Assembly: GCA_000169395.1 (NCBI GenBank)
Contig: AAXZ01000010.1
Coordinates: forward strand, 1 to 64,000
Direction: 5' to 3'
DNA from: Rhodobacteraceae bacterium HTCC2150
Lineage (GTDB): Bacteria > Pseudomonadota > Alphaproteobacteria > Rhodobacterales > Rhodobacteraceae
Length of the DNA stretch: 64,000 nt
Shown here: piece by piece, positions 1 to 8,711 of the stretch
Numbering within the stretch: position 1 is the stretch's first letter
Layout of the letters: every line of letters begins with the position of its first letter
Notes under the pieces: model-generated
What the model was told of the DNA's origin: nothing
The model's input: only the letters and a program-made list of their open reading frames with translations
Databases searched by the model: none
Position numbers and translations under genes: made by a program

Positions 1-259
1 CTTGAACAATATGCGGGTGTTGCTTGGCACGGAAACCAGCGATCGCAGCCGTCATTGTTTCTGTGTAATTGCCTTTATAAACTGGTACGACTTTGTAATC
101 AGATTGCGTTGCATTAAAATCTGTAGCGATTTTGTCAACGCGTTCACCGTTAGCGCCCCCCATTGCGTGCCACCACTGAACTTCTACTTCAGCGTATGCT
201 GCCGTAGACAAAGCCAGTGCACCTACTGTTAGTGCGGAACCCAAAATTGAATATTTCAT
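1..259 (-). CDS. ugpB: UgpB, sn-glycerol-3-phosphate-binding protein (5' part only)
   Basis: The N-terminal 86 residues of the periplasmic substrate-binding protein of the UgpABCE ABC transporter, which imports sn-glycerol-3-phosphate; the rest lies left of the window. The start is ATG at 259, preceded by a GGGAGG ribosome site. Residues 1-23 form a signal peptide ending AAYA, followed by EVEVQWWHAMGG and then YKVVPVYKGNYTETMTAAIAGF. These match the FWHSM and [21 protein letters not shown] stretches I recall from E. coli UgpB, which makes the family call firm. It is transcribed away from the LysR gene at 445, with a 185-bp AT-rich shared upstream region that probably holds both promoters. Confidence 0.88.
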   Translation of the reverse strand, partial: MKYSILGSALTVGALALSTAAYAEVEVQWWHAMGGANGERVDKIATDFNATQSDYKVVPVYKGNYTETMTAAIAGFRAKQHPHIVQ

Positions 260-444
260 TGTGTAAGCCTCCCAAAAAAATGCTTAGGAATCGCCCGGAT
301 CGACGATGCCTGAAACTGTCCGATTAAGGTTACACAACAAAATGATAATTCAAAGCAATTTTTTTATATGAAAATATAATATAATGTTATATTATTGAAC
401 AACCCTTACACACCGTTCGTTTTCGTAGATGAAGAGTTAAACTA

Positions 445-1344
445 TTGAAATTTAAGTTAAGACAACTAGAGGCTTTTAATGCGTTGGCTCAAACTGGCTC
501 TATCACGCGGGTCGCAAGGGCCCTAAACATATCACAACCTGCGGCAAGCCGATTATTATCAGATTTCGCAAAAAACGTAGAATTTGATGTGTTCAAGCGC
601 GAAGGCGGTCGACTTGTACTGACCAGCGAATCAAGACACATGCTTCCTGAAGTGCAGAGGATACTGGAAGGTCTAGACCACCTTGGCGACCTTCAGCAAA
701 ACCTTTCGAACCAAACCGCTGGTCACCTTCGAATTGCCTGTTTGCCCGGATTTGCAACAAGCCACTTACCAAACGTTCTCAGTCAATTCTTAGCGCAACG
801 GCCCGGTGTAACAGTATCGCTCGAACCTGACCGACCCGAGAGAATTCAAGAATGGATTATTGGGCAACAATACGACTATGGAATAACGGATGGTTTCACC
901 GAACATCCCGCCTTGCATTCTTCGGATTCATACATTCGCTCCGTTTGTATTCTGCCCGATGGACACCCACTGAGTGTAAAAACACAAATCACACCGCAAG
1001 ATTTGATCGACGAAAAAATCATTCACACGCGACGCGATAGTCGTTTTTACAAACATTTGGTTCATGCATTTGCTAGCAACGGAATTTCTCTAAAAACATG
1101 GATCGAAGTTCGACAGTTTTCGACTGCCTGTAAAATAATTCAAGAAGGCCAAGGTGCATCGATTATTAGCGCCTTGGATGCGGAACAATATCGCCATACC
1201 GGCATAATTATTCGAGCATTTGCACCTAAAATTTTACATCGGGTATCTCTGCTTTTACCAAAATCCAGCGAACCCTCGAAACTAACCAGAGAATTCCATT
1301 TGGCATTTAAAGAAAGCCTGATGCCATTCTTAGAGGTTGAATAA
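445..1344 (+). CDS. LysR-family transcriptional regulator
   Basis: A 299-residue LysR-type regulator. An N-terminal winged helix-turn-helix (about residues 3-62, with LRQLEAFNALAQTGSITRVA and SQPAASRLL) precedes a periplasmic-binding-like effector domain (about 90-295). The start is TTG at 445: the ATG upstream at 429 runs into a stop at once, and LysR proteins usually begin within a few residues of the KLRQLEAF motif. It is divergent from ugpB, and LysR genes often control the neighbouring divergent gene, so control of the glycerol-phosphate transporter is a reasonable inference but not shown. The effector is unknown. Confidence 0.9.
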   Translation: MKFKLRQLEAFNALAQTGSITRVARALNISQPAASRLLSDFAKNVEFDVFKREGGRLVLTSESRHMLPEVQRILEGLDHLGDLQQNLSNQTAGHLRIACLPGFATSHLPNVLSQFLAQRPGVTVSLEPDRPERIQEWIIGQQYDYGITDGFTEHPALHSSDSYIRSVCILPDGHPLSVKTQITPQDLIDEKIIHTRRDSRFYKHLVHAFASNGISLKTWIEVRQFSTACKIIQEGQGASIISALDAEQYRHTGIIIRAFAPKILHRVSLLLPKSSEPSKLTREFHLAFKESLMPFLEVE

Positions 1345-1380
1345 TTAGAAAGGTTCAAACAGCCAATCTACATGTTCCTC

Positions 1381-1473
1381 TGTTTGACGTCAGCGTCTTT
1401 GGAACAAATATGAGTATTTGAATAATGGAGTGTTTCTGGTTCATCTTAACAATTAGGAGTTAAGCATGACAAA
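1381..1473 (+). repeat. IS left-end segment, copy 1
   Basis: A 93-bp segment running from the IS terminus through the OrfA ribosome site to the first codons of OrfA. It recurs at 3999-4091 with two mismatches (at 1389 and 1397). The identity stops sharply after ATGACAAA in both copies. Confidence 0.9.
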
Positions 1474-1840
1474 GAAACCAGGGCAGTCGAAAGCATCTGC
1501 AGATAAATTGGTGAAGAGTATTCGCCGCAAAACCAGACAGACATATTCTTCGGAAGAGAAGATCCGTATTGTACTGGCAGGCCTGCGCGGCGAAGAAAGT
1601 ATATTGGCTTTGTGTTGTCGTGAAGGCATTGCGGAAAGCCTGTATTATAGCTGGTCGAAGGAATTCCTTGAAGCAGGGAAACGTCGTCTGTCAGGCGATA
1701 CTGCCCGCCAAGCCACATCCCCAGAAGTGAAGGATTTGCGTTCAGAGTCTTTGGCGTTGAAAGAATGCGTCGCCGATTTAACATTGGAAAACCGGCTTCT
1801 CAAAAAAAGCATGACAGGCAGTGGGGAATACGAGGAATGA
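1466..1840 (+). CDS. IS3-family transposase OrfA
   Basis: A 124-residue OrfA of an IS3-family element. It carries a Tnp-1-type helix-turn-helix near residues 26-70 (YSSEEKIRIVLAGLRGEES, then CCREGIAESLYYSWSKEF). A predicted leucine-zipper-like helix (about 85-118) would mediate OrfA/OrfB interaction. It starts at ATG 1466 with an AGGAG site upstream. The ORF is intact, but its OrfB partner is broken. The first eight bases are shared with the truncated copy at 4084-4091. Confidence 0.9.
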   Translation: MTKKPGQSKASADKLVKSIRRKTRQTYSSEEKIRIVLAGLRGEESILALCCREGIAESLYYSWSKEFLEAGKRRLSGDTARQATSPEVKDLRSESLALKECVADLTLENRLLKKSMTGSGEYEE

Positions 1841-2855
1841 GGTATCCGGCGTCAGAATAACTGGAGATCATCCGCACTGTTGAAGCGTCGCATCTACCGG
1901 TGAAGAAAACGTTGGATATGCTGTGTATTCCGCGCACGACGTTCTATCGGTGGTACGATTTATACCTTGAAGGTGGGCTGGATGGTTTATCCGACAGATC
2001 ACCAAGTCCAGGTCTTGTTTGGAACCGCATCCCAGAATCAAAGCCCAATGATCTGATCGAGTTTGCGCTGGAATATGAGGCGCTAACGCCTAGGGAACTT
2101 GCAATTAAATACACCAATCAGAAACGCTATTTTGTCTCTGAATCTTCAGTGTACCGTATTTTAAAGGCGGCTGACCTGATCACAGCACCAAGCCACGTTA
2201 CGATCAAAGCTGCCTCTGAGTTCCATGATTAAACTGTCCGCATCAACGAGATGTGGCAGACAGACTTCACATACTTCAAGATCATTGCCCTCTCTGCGAT
2301 GCCAGCATCGCTTGCCGGGTTTTAGCTGGGGATGGTATTATCTGAGCACGATTTTGGACGATTACAGCCGCTACATCATCTCTTGGAAGCTGTGTACGAC
2401 AATGAAGGCTGCTGATGTGACGAACACATTAGAAATGGCACTGGAAGCGTCGGGTTGTGATCAGGTAACTGTCCGTCACAAACCGCGTCTAGCTCAGTGA
2501 CAATGGTTCATGCTACATCTCTGGAGAATTGGCCAGCTGGTTAGGCGATCGCAGAATGGATGATGTGCGCGGAGCGCCATTCCACCCGCAAACACAAGGC
2601 AAAATTGAACGCTGGCATCAAACCATGAAGAACCGCGTGCTCTTGGAAAATTACTATCTACCTGGTGATCTTGAACGTCGAATTGGGACATTCGTCGAAT
2701 ACTATAACAACGAGCGTTACCACGAGAGCTTAAACAACGTCGCGTCAGCAGATGTGTACTTTGGACGTGATAAAGACATCATCAGAGAAAGGAAAAAGAT
2801 CAAACGCAACACCATCAATCAACGTCGCTTGCAACATTTTAAGAAAGCGGCATAA
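1837..2855 (+). pseudogene. IS3-family transposase OrfB, multiply disrupted
   Basis: The remains of the DDE integrase-type OrfB, starting at the ATG that overlaps the OrfA stop. It carries a stop at 1858 (codon 8) and another at 2230. A segment inserted near 2285-2325 shifts the frame before the GWYYLSTILDDYSRYIISWK block, which holds the second catalytic Asp region. A further frameshift near 2495-2505 separates it from the C-terminal block RGAPFHPQTQGKIERWHQTM, which holds the catalytic Glu. Four independent lesions mark an old, inactive copy. Confidence 0.88.
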
Positions 2856-3051
2856 TCAAATCAACAATACGAACCAGAGCCTCCAGTAATTTATAAGCTC
2901 ACCTGTTCCAATTTATCTGACGACGGACGATTCAGGCCCAGGTAATTTGATGAATAAGATAAAACTCTGGTTCGCGTGAACAACCATGATTTAGATCAAG
3001 GCTTGTCAGTATCTACGGGATGATAAGAGCAGAGCTAATGGGGAATATATT

Positions 3052-3963
3052 ATGTTAAAGGTATTTCAGACTGCAATTCTTGCGCTTACTCTGTCGGTCC
3101 AGTTGGCGGTGGCTCAAGACTTTCAAAAGGGCTTGGCTTACTACGATGTCGAAGACTATGCAGCAGCACTTAAACATTGGGGTCCCTTGGCAGAGGCGGG
3201 CAATGTAGATGCCCAAGCTGGCCTCGCGTCAATGTACAATTTCGGTTGGGGTGTCGAGGAAGACATAATCAAAGCGAATTACTGGTACCGTCAAGCTGCT
3301 ATTCAAGGGGACTCTTTAGCTCAATGGATACTGGGAAATAACTATTGGATTGGCAGTCCTCCTCCGCGAGATCGGGAAACTGCGTTGATGTGGTACGCCA
3401 TTTCGTTCAAGTCTGGGTACGAACAGGCGGCGCGGTCAATGTTGCATGCAACTGGATCTTTGACAGCAGAAGAAATCTGGTCCGCCCAACAGCGCGCGCA
3501 TGCATGCATTGAAAGCGATTACGCCGACTGCGGACCTTTGGTTGAGCATTCAGAATCTACAAATCAAGACAGACTAGAGAATCCTCCTTTTTCTGAACTT
3601 TGCCCCAATATAAAGTCGGGTGGAACTATTTGTGATTTGGCGAAGGAAGTGGCGGCCATAATTGCACCTGAACTGCCCAAGCAATTGTCTAACAATATGC
3701 GCGCTGTTAGCATTATCGCCTTACAAAATTCATTAAATATAAAGGTTCGGCTGGCATACACAGAGGAACACCTAAATGGCCGTTTGAGTGATTTGGGCGT
3801 AAGCCGAGATGTCATTGACAAAAGAATGGTTTCGCAGACAAACAATTTAGTATGTTCGGACGTTGATCTAGAAAAATTTGTTCTTTCAGGTGGCGTTGCT
3901 GGTTACAGATATGTTTTTTCAGATGGCAATGCTTATCTGAAGATTGAAGTGAGCAAATGCTGA
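3052..3963 (+). CDS. Secreted Sel1-repeat protein
   Basis: A 303-residue protein with a signal peptide (residues 1-21, ending AVAQ) and about three Sel1-like (TPR-related) helical repeats between residues 22 and 130, for example LAEAGNVDAQAGLASMYNFG and AAIQGDSLAQWILGNNYWIG. The C-terminal 150 residues match no family I recognise and contain several Cys residues (CPNIKSGGTIC, VCSD, final KC) that could form disulfides in the periplasm. Sel1 proteins act as protein-interaction scaffolds. The gene lies between the IS at 1381-2930 and the second IS end at 3999, so it may have arrived with them. Confidence 0.82.
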   Translation: MLKVFQTAILALTLSVQLAVAQDFQKGLAYYDVEDYAAALKHWGPLAEAGNVDAQAGLASMYNFGWGVEEDIIKANYWYRQAAIQGDSLAQWILGNNYWIGSPPPRDRETALMWYAISFKSGYEQAARSMLHATGSLTAEEIWSAQQRAHACIESDYADCGPLVEHSESTNQDRLENPPFSELCPNIKSGGTICDLAKEVAAIIAPELPKQLSNNMRAVSIIALQNSLNIKVRLAYTEEHLNGRLSDLGVSRDVIDKRMVSQTNNLVCSDVDLEKFVLSGGVAGYRYVFSDGNAYLKIEVSKC

Positions 3964-3998
3964 AAACAATATTGTTAAGAATTTCTGCTGGATTGTCT

Positions 3999-4091
3999 TG
4001 TTTGACATCAGCGCCTTTGGAACAAATATGAGTATTTGAATAATGGAGTGTTTCTGGTTCATCTTAACAATTAGGAGTTAAGCATGACAAA
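3999..4091 (+). repeat. IS left-end segment, copy 2 (solo fragment)
   Basis: A second copy of the 93-bp IS left end, in the same orientation as the copy at 1381. The sequence after 4091 is not IS sequence, so the rest of this copy has been deleted or replaced. It shows that a second insertion or a rearrangement occurred beside the Sel1 gene. Confidence 0.88.
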
Positions 4092-4171
4092 TGAATTTAA
4101 AGTCTGGGGCCTATGCGATGCTTCGACAAACTTGGTGTCGTGTTGAACAACGTCAAAAAAACGTTGAGTAG

Positions 4172-4605
4172 ATCTTCTTTGATGACCACAAGGACATCTT
4201 TGATAGCATCGAATATCCCACGCTAAAGATTGCTTATGCTGCACTGATTAAAAACCAGTTTCAGCCATCATGGGATGTTCCGGAAGGAATTGTACGGCAG
4301 ATCAGTCATCACGATCCGTATAGTGACCACCCATTGCGAGAATGGATGAACACATTTCCTCTGGCGTGGACTGGGCTGAACCAGACGAAGATGATCCACA
4401 TGAATACGTTCGTCAAAGCCATGTGGTAAATCAGATCAAATCAACTGATGATCAGCAAAGCCCTGGCAAACTGTTCATCGACCTTCCCCCACCTGATGAT
4501 CTTGATGTGGAAAAGTTGACGTCTGACGAAATTCGGGAGAAGATACACAATATGAAGAAGGAGGCCCTTGCGCGCCTCAAGTTACGAATAGCGCGGGATG
4601 AATAA
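4172..4605 (+). pseudogene. Unrecognised gene remnant, probably frameshifted
   Basis: One frame is open from 4172 to 4429 without a good start. It encodes protein-like sequence (FDDHKDIFDSIEYPTLKIAY, then PYSDHPLREWM). A second frame is open from ATG 4342 to 4605 (87 residues: MDEHISSGVDWAEPDEDDPH, acidic then charged helical). The two join naturally at ...HPLREW/MDEHISS... if one base is missing near 4342, which suggests one frameshifted gene whose 5' end was lost at the IS junction. The 4342-4605 reading could also be a small intact gene. No family is recognised. Confidence 0.35.
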
Positions 4606-4632
4606 GCGTTAGTTTACTCAGAACTTGAGGGG

Positions 4633-4950
4633 ATGGGAGCTGCGATGGGAAGGCGAAACAACATACGAGGCTGCTCCACGGTATTTCATCTTGGGTCCAA
4701 TTGGGTTTCTCGCCCCAAAGCTCCACCTGATCCCAAAGCAATATTTAAAAAAGAAAATGCTGAAGACGAGCGTAAGAAGTGGCTTGGAAAAACCTCGCCT
4801 GAAAAAATGCGCCGGGATGAAGAGAAACGTCAAAAACGAATAGAAGAGAATAGAGAGCGGCTAGCAAAGTCCGACGCCTCAGGTGGAGCAAAGAATGCCG
4901 GGCGAGCCAGAATGAAAGATGTAGTCGTGGTACGAAAGCCGCTCGGCTAA
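4633..4950 (+). CDS. Hypothetical charged protein
   Basis: A 105-residue ORF beginning at ATG 4633 after a GAGGGG site. The middle (about residues 38-80) is a Lys/Glu/Arg-rich predicted helix (ERKKWLGKTSPEKMRRDEEK) that could form a coiled coil. An overlapping frame at 4625-4843 is also open, so coding assignment is uncertain. It lies in a decayed accessory patch with no recognisable partner, and no function can be assigned. Confidence 0.35.
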   Translation: MGAAMGRRNNIRGCSTVFHLGSNWVSRPKAPPDPKAIFKKENAEDERKKWLGKTSPEKMRRDEEKRQKRIEENRERLAKSDASGGAKNAGRARMKDVVVVRKPLG

Positions 4951-5641
4951 CACCGAAAATTTCGTGAAGGCTGTGGAAAAATTTAGTGTCAATTAGGGTT
5001 TCAGGATGGTCAAGATCGCATTGCGGTATTCTGATACTGCGTTGTGCATCCAGTCCATAATCTCCGACCAGTCACCATCTTGCTCGTGACCCTTTGGGAA
5101 GTCCTTCCCTAGAAAATGGTTTCCTCGACCAGACGGCCCTAGAGGTGTATCCCGTCAGCGCCTTTGAGACAGCGCGGCAGTTTTGCACAACGAGAGTTTT
5201 CGGTTGTGCTTGAATACACGGCTTCCGTTGACGATGTTTCAACCCTGAATCTTGTTAGCTCAAAGATTGATGAAGACGCACCAGTTTGGCTACAGGATGA
5301 AGATCAGCGTCGGGAACAAGAAACTCGTGTTGAAATTGCTCGATTGATTTCCAAAGACCAAAGCTGAAGTCGAAGGGAACTAAATCCCCAAATTGGTATC
5401 CCCAAGCAGAGGAGAGGGGGGCAATAAGCCCTTTCACAGAACAGATGATGGCGGGGCTTTCAGGACCTTGAATATCCGTGTATCTTTCAGTCAAACATGC
5501 TAAAGCTCTAACCACATCCCAACGCCCTGCATGTGCAGCCAAGCACCGTGGGATGACAGCGGTCCCTAGCTCATTTGCAGCAGGATAAGCCCAACCACAA
5601 CCATTGCCCTAGAAAAGCCTGTCCCAGAAGGTGGGAAATCG
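4951..5641. other. Gene-poor stretch of the accessory patch
   Basis: No convincing gene. A 67-codon reading frame with a TTG start (5164-5367) carries acidic protein-like sequence (DEDAPVWLQDEDQRREQETR), but it has no clear ribosome site and no recognised family; it may be another remnant. I see no tRNA or strong hairpin here. Confidence 0.5.
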
Positions 5642-6136
5642 ATGAATAGAAAAATAATTTCGTATGTGGACGATATAGTAAGCTTAGACATACGGGACTT
5701 TAGACCGGTACCTGGCGCGAGGTTTGTCATTAAAAACCCAGAAGGCTTTCGCATTGGCGTAACTTGGACCGACTGCAATCTGGGTGGTAAACGCTCCTGG
5801 TTTCGTTGTCCGCAATGTAATCATCGATGTAAGAAGCTGTATCCATGGGTCTGTCGGGGCTGTTCTAAGCTCAGATACAGGTGCAAATCCGAAAGTCCCA
5901 GAGATAGGGCAATTAGGAAGGCAATTCGCCATCGTGAGAAGTTTGGACAAGTTGAGGGAGGGCTAATGGTTCCATTCCCCTCAAGACCACATGGCATGAC
6001 GAGGAAGAGATATTTCGCCGGTTGGGAAGAATGCGCCCGACTGGATCAAATCGCATTTGGGTTATTTATGGTGCGGGAACCAATTCTGCCACGATCCGCA
6101 ATCAAGATGAAAAGTGGGAACAAAAGGGGGAACTAA
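5642..6136 (+). CDS. Zinc-ribbon hypothetical protein, phage-island type
   Basis: A 164-residue protein preceded by a GGTGGG site. Near residues 52-82 it has WFRCPQCNHRCKKLYPWVCRGC, that is, two CxxC pairs able to bind one zinc ion, followed by an Arg/Lys-rich stretch (SPRDRAIRKAIRHREKFG). This CPxC...CxxC layout with a following basic region recalls small uncharacterised proteins common in prophages and islands, from memory and not by search. It is the last gene before the 3' end of tRNA-Gln, a usual integration target, which supports an island origin. Confidence 0.6.
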   Translation: MNRKIISYVDDIVSLDIRDFRPVPGARFVIKNPEGFRIGVTWTDCNLGGKRSWFRCPQCNHRCKKLYPWVCRGCSKLRYRCKSESPRDRAIRKAIRHREKFGQVEGGLMVPFPSRPHGMTRKRYFAGWEECARLDQIAFGLFMVREPILPRSAIKMKSGNKRGN

Positions 6137-6186
6137 TTCATTGTATTTTGATAAATCGTTTACTAACAGTTTCTTAAAGTTATTAT

Positions 6187-6261
6187 TGGCTGGGTCGGTA
6201 GGATTCGAACCTACGATCTGCGCTACCAAAAAGCGTTGCCCTACCACTAGGCCACGACCCA
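6187..6261 (-). tRNA. tRNA-Gln (anticodon TTG)
   Basis: A 75-nt gene that folds as a full cloverleaf: acceptor stem TGGGTCG/CGACCCA, D-stem GCCT/GGGC, anticodon loop TTTTGGT with TTG at 34-36, T-arm GTAGG-TTCGAAT-CCTAC, discriminator G and an encoded CCA. The first base T is typical of bacterial tRNA-Gln. The outermost anticodon-stem pair is an A-C mismatch. In most alphaproteobacteria this tRNA is charged with Glu and then amidated by GatCAB. Confidence 0.95.
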
Positions 6262-6273
6262 ACACAAGGACGG

Positions 6274-6302
6274 TGTCTACTTGCAGAACTTTGTCGCTTC
6301 AA
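6274..6302 (-). promoter_or_regulatory. Candidate promoter of tRNA-Gln
   Basis: On the minus strand a TTGAAG box (6297-6302) is separated by 17 bp from TAGACA (6274-6279). This would place the transcript start about 6 nt before the mature tRNA end. The -35 fits the alphaproteobacterial TTG-rich pattern; the -10 is only moderate. Confidence 0.45.
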
Positions 6303-6365
6303 GGGGGGAAATGCAAAAAACTACCTGTTTGGCGAATTTTTTGCATAACCCTTATTTTCATAGCA

Positions 6366-7859
6366 TCAAAGCGTTTGGTCGTAGTCGCCAACCAGTTCTT
6401 CTGTGCGAATGACGGCATCCAAATCTGAGAAAATGCTGCGCAATTCGGCATCAGATTCGGGGCTCTCGCAAACAACAACCAGATTTGGTGTGTTGGATGA
6501 TGCACGGACCAACCCCCAACCGCCGTTTTCCAGCATCACGCGCGCACCATTCACCGTCACGATGCCCGTAATTTTTTGACCACCTAAACTTGCACCATTT
6601 TCGGCCAATGTTTCTAACTTGGCCACGATACGTTCCAAAACTTTGTATTTTTCGGTGTCTGCACAATAGGGCGACATCGTAGGCGACGAATACGTGACGG
6701 GCAGGGCGCGGCGCAGGTCTGACATCGACATGTCAGGATTGCGGTCCATCAGTTTGCACAGCTCGACTGCAACGCGCATGCCGCAATCATAGCCACGTCC
6801 AATTGGTTCTGCCAAAAAGTAGTGACCTGATTTTTCAAATCCCGCTAGTGCGCCCAACTCATTTACGCGGCGTTTCATATGCGAATGGCCCGTCTTCCAA
6901 TAGTCGGTTGTCGCGCCGTATTTCTTTAATTCAGGATCAGAAGCATAAATACCAGTGGATTTAACATCTGCTACAAAGACAGCGTTCGGGTGCAATTTTG
7001 CAAAATCACGCGCCATGATGACGCCGACTTTGTCTGCAAAAATCTCTTCGCCTTCATCATCCACCACACCACAACGATCACCGTCGCCGTCAAAACCTAG
7101 GGCGAAATCGGCACCAGACGCCGTAACAGATGCTGACATATCATGCAGCATTTCCATGGCTTCGGGGTTTGGATTATAGTGAGGGAAAGTATAATCTAAT
7201 TCAGTATGGCTATGAACAACCTCGACGCCGATGCGTTTCAGGACTTTGGGGCCAAAGGCGGCGGCAGTGCCGTTGCCAGTTGCGCAAACAACTTTCAATT
7301 TGCGCGACATTTTAAAATCACCGCAAAGATCATCAAGGTAGGCCTCAAAAACACCATCTACGCGCTCGATTTTACCGCCTTCGCGTGCGACTTGTTCGCC
7401 GTTCAAAACAATTTCGCGTAAGCGGTTCATTTCATCCGGACCGTGGGTCAAGGGACGCTGGAAACCCATTTTAACACCGGTCCAACCATTAGGATTATGC
7501 GATGCGGTAACCATCGCCACAGCTGGAACGTCTAGATGGAATTGCGAAAAATAAGCCATAGGCGACAGGGCAGGGCCAATGTCTTTGACGTGAATGCCTG
7601 CTTGCATAAGACCGATCATCAGCGCGTTTTTAATGGTCAAAGAATAATCGCGATAGTCATTTCCAACTGAAATCACAGGGTCAATGCCCGCTTCAATCAT
7701 CTGTGTTCCCAGGCCCATGCCAAGGGCGGTCACGCCAGGTAAATTGATTTCATCTGGGTACTTCCAACGGGCGTCATATTCGCGAAATCCTGTTGGGGTA
7801 ATCATTGGGTCGCGCAGAAATTCCCACGTGTTTTGGGCAACAGTTGGCATCGGTTTCAT
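6366..7859 (-). CDS. Phosphomannomutase/phosphoglucomutase
   Basis: A 497-residue alpha-D-phosphohexomutase, converting mannose-6-P to mannose-1-P and/or glucose-6-P to glucose-1-P for sugar-nucleotide synthesis. The phosphoserine loop is VTASHNPNGWTGVK (Ser near residue 118), the metal loop is GFDGDGDRCG, and the sugar-binding region FEKSGHYF holds the expected Glu and Ser. The C-terminal phosphate-binding loop is RASSNTPN. It starts at ATG 7859 with a GGAGAG site. It lies 18 bp after kdsA in a minus-strand run with kpsE and kpsT, consistent with making precursors for capsule or LPS. AlgC-type bifunctionality is likely but unproved. Confidence 0.9.
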   Translation of the reverse strand: MKPMPTVAQNTWEFLRDPMITPTGFREYDARWKYPDEINLPGVTALGMGLGTQMIEAGIDPVISVGNDYRDYSLTIKNALMIGLMQAGIHVKDIGPALSPMAYFSQFHLDVPAVAMVTASHNPNGWTGVKMGFQRPLTHGPDEMNRLREIVLNGEQVAREGGKIERVDGVFEAYLDDLCGDFKMSRKLKVVCATGNGTAAAFGPKVLKRIGVEVVHSHTELDYTFPHYNPNPEAMEMLHDMSASVTASGADFALGFDGDGDRCGVVDDEGEEIFADKVGVIMARDFAKLHPNAVFVADVKSTGIYASDPELKKYGATTDYWKTGHSHMKRRVNELGALAGFEKSGHYFLAEPIGRGYDCGMRVAVELCKLMDRNPDMSMSDLRRALPVTYSSPTMSPYCADTEKYKVLERIVAKLETLAENGASLGGQKITGIVTVNGARVMLENGGWGLVRASSNTPNLVVVCESPESDAELRSIFSDLDAVIRTEELVGDYDQTL

Positions 7860-7877
7860 ATTGGTACTCTCCGAACT

Positions 7878-8711
7878 TTATAAACGAATAGGATCAGTTT
7901 TCGCGAGGCGGTCAAAGGCCATCAGGCTTTCGACGAGGCGAGGCATTTGATCAAGTGCAATGGTGTTGGGGCCATCGGATGGGGCATTGTCTGGGTCTTC
8001 GTGTGTTTCAATGAACAAGCCTGCAAGGCCCATTGAAACAGCACAGCGCGCCATTACGGGTGCAAATTCACGCTGGCCACCACTGCTGCCACCAAGGCCG
8101 CCGGGTTGTTGTACAGAATGTGTCGCATCCATAATGACAGGATATTCAGTTTTCATCATTTGTGGCAACGACCGCATGTCAGCCACCAAAGTGTTGTAGC
8201 CAAAGCTTGTACCACGTTCGGTTAACAAAATGTTCTGATTGCCGGTGCTCGCGACCTTATCCACGACATTAGGCATTTCCCAAGGGGCCAAAAACTGACC
8301 TTTTTTGACGTTGACCGCTTTGCCGGTGTTGCCGGCAGCTAACAAAAGATCGGTTTGGCGACAAAGGAATGCTGGGATTTGAAGGATATCTACCACTTCG
8401 GCCACTTCGGCACATTGATCTGGGCCATGCACATCAGTGATAACTGGAACGCCAATAGTGTCACGTACAGATTGCAGTGCTTTTAAGCCTGCCGCCATTC
8501 CCATGCCACGCACGCCACCCAAGGAAGACCGATTGGCTTTGTCATAGCTGGCCTTAAATACATAAGAGGCGCCAAATTCTGCGCAAATCTCTTTCATTCT
8601 GCCCGCAATCATTTGTGCGTGATCAGCACTTTCCAATTGGCATGGGCCAGAAATGAACAAAAGGGGCAGGTCGTTGCCAACCTGCACCCCAGCAATATCA
8701 AGTGTTTTCAT
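7878..8711 (-). CDS. kdsA: 3-deoxy-8-phosphooctulonate synthase (KdsA)
   Basis: A 277-residue Kdo-8-phosphate synthase, condensing phosphoenolpyruvate with arabinose-5-phosphate. The family's early LFISGPCQLES and YVFKASYDKANRSS motifs are present, as are TDVHGPDQC, the conserved KKGQFLAPWEM loop and FIETHEDPDNAPSDGPN near the end. Length is normal. Its ATG shares one base with the kpsE stop (TAATG), so the two genes are translationally coupled. Location in a capsule-export operon suggests it supplies Kdo for the capsule glycolipid anchor, as in kps loci, rather than being the only housekeeping lipid A copy. Confidence 0.95.
   Translation of the reverse strand: MKTLDIAGVQVGNDLPLLFISGPCQLESADHAQMIAGRMKEICAEFGASYVFKASYDKANRSSLGGVRGMGMAAGLKALQSVRDTIGVPVITDVHGPDQCAEVAEVVDILQIPAFLCRQTDLLLAAGNTGKAVNVKKGQFLAPWEMPNVVDKVASTGNQNILLTERGTSFGYNTLVADMRSLPQMMKTEYPVIMDATHSVQQPGGLGGSSGGQREFAPVMARCAVSMGLAGLFIETHEDPDNAPSDGPNTIALDQMPRLVESLMAFDRLAKTDPIRL

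Larger units (their letters stand above)
1381..2930 (+). mobile_element. IS3-family insertion sequence, decayed
   Basis: A 1.55-kb element with the IS3-family layout: a short OrfA (1466-1840) whose TGA overlaps the ATG of OrfB. The left end begins TGTTTGAC at 1381. Its right end, read inverted near 2930, shares GTCAG and TTGGAACA blocks with the left end, giving an imperfect inverted repeat of about 26 bp. OrfB is broken in several places, so the copy cannot make its own transposase. No clear target-site duplication was found. The left boundary is supported by a second copy of the same end at 3999; the right boundary is less certain. Confidence 0.82.

Noticed and set aside
4342-5367. Toxin-antitoxin pair among the small ORFs
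   Set aside because: The ORFs show no toxin or antitoxin motif and neither order nor overlap typical of such pairs.
1345-6190. Direct repeat of the tRNA-Gln 3' end marking the far edge of an island
   Set aside because: No second copy of the tRNA 3' sequence was found to the left, so attachment sites cannot be claimed.
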